Shown here in pieces: positions 13,964 through 14,045 of a stretch of DNA of 14,045 bases. The notes below the pieces were generated by a model that saw only the letters and a program-made list of their open reading frames with translations, was not told the DNA's origin and made no database searches. The stretch is taken from NCBI GenBank assembly GCA_947442115.1, contig CANEVK010000031.1, positions 1 to 14,045 of the forward strand, given 5' to 3'. The translations under genes were made by a program, and so were the position numbers. The DNA comes from Bacteriovoracaceae bacterium. GTDB taxonomy: Bacteria > Bdellovibrionota > Bacteriovoracia > Bacteriovoracales > Bacteriovoracaceae. Position 1 is the stretch's first letter. Every line of letters starts with the position of its first letter.

Positions 13964-14045
13964 ATGGATCTAAGAAAACGATTAAAGGACATTGCTGAGT
14001 TCCTTAAACCATATCAAAGAATATGGGAAAACGAAATCATGCTCA
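13964..14045 (+). CDS. Start of an unidentified gene, 3' end outside the window
   Basis: Twenty-seven codons are visible from ATG 13964, starting MDLRKRLKDIAEFLKPYQ and continuing through RIWENEIML. The piece is charged and helical with no signal peptide, suggesting a cytosolic protein. The frame stays open to the last base. It is divergent from murD by 21 bp with no clear ribosome site. Too little is present to name a family. Confidence 0.5.
   Translation, partial: MDLRKRLKDIAEFLKPYQRIWENEIML

Noticed and set aside
1..14045. CRISPR array, tandem repeats, IS elements, tRNA or rRNA genes, and a multi-gene defence system
   Set aside because: No regular repeats, transposase, integrase, nuclease-helicase set or tRNA-like cloverleaf was seen on either strand.

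Overview
The window reads as a compact piece of a moderately AT-rich bacterial chromosome. The genes carry Gram-negative envelope signatures: two outer-membrane barrel-type proteins, two lipobox lipoproteins and a secreted metzincin. My best guess is a predatory-lineage delta-type bacterium of the Bdellovibrionota (Bacteriovorax/Peredibacter side). That guess rests on the mix of secreted proteases, surface barrels, a kynurenine route and the overall gene style; no rRNA or other lineage marker is present. No tRNA, rRNA, IS element, CRISPR array or phage gene is visible.

Layout. (1) 1-861: the 3' part of a surface barrel gene, overlapping tail-to-tail with a staphylococcal-nuclease-like gene (836-1366, minus). 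(2) 1438-2568: a tRNA-guanine transglycosylase homologue, divergent from the nuclease gene, that keeps its catalytic residues but has lost the three zinc cysteines. (3) 2565-5568, minus: a two-gene lipoprotein operon, a small BamE-like lipoprotein followed by an 863-residue lipoprotein with an anthrax lethal-factor-like protease centre. A good promoter lies just upstream. (4) 5651-6766, minus: a phosphoserine aminotransferase of the mycobacterial type. It is divergent from (5) 6835-8258: a small barrel-type protein translationally coupled (ATGA) to a matrixin-like protease with a C-terminal membrane anchor. (6) 8223-9989, minus: a three-domain Xaa-Pro aminopeptidase. It is divergent from (7) 10046-12314: tryptophan 2,3-dioxygenase overlapping a divergent kynureninase-like PLP enzyme. 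(8) 12427-12594: a 55-residue secreted peptide gene. (9) 12620-13942, minus: murD. (10) From 13964: the first 27 codons of an unidentified gene.

How they fit. Peptide trimming (aminopeptidase P, the two predicted extracytoplasmic proteases, the nuclease) and tryptophan breakdown (TDO plus the kynureninase-like enzyme) suit an organism living on protein and nucleic acid from prey or detritus; this is inference from gene content. Packing is very tight. Three convergent pairs overlap at their 3' ends by 26, 4 and 36 bp, two same-strand pairs overlap by 14 and 20 bp, and one same-strand pair is joined by ATGA. The murD start and its divergent neighbour are only 21 bp apart. Several likely starts differ from the longest open frame and are argued gene by gene.
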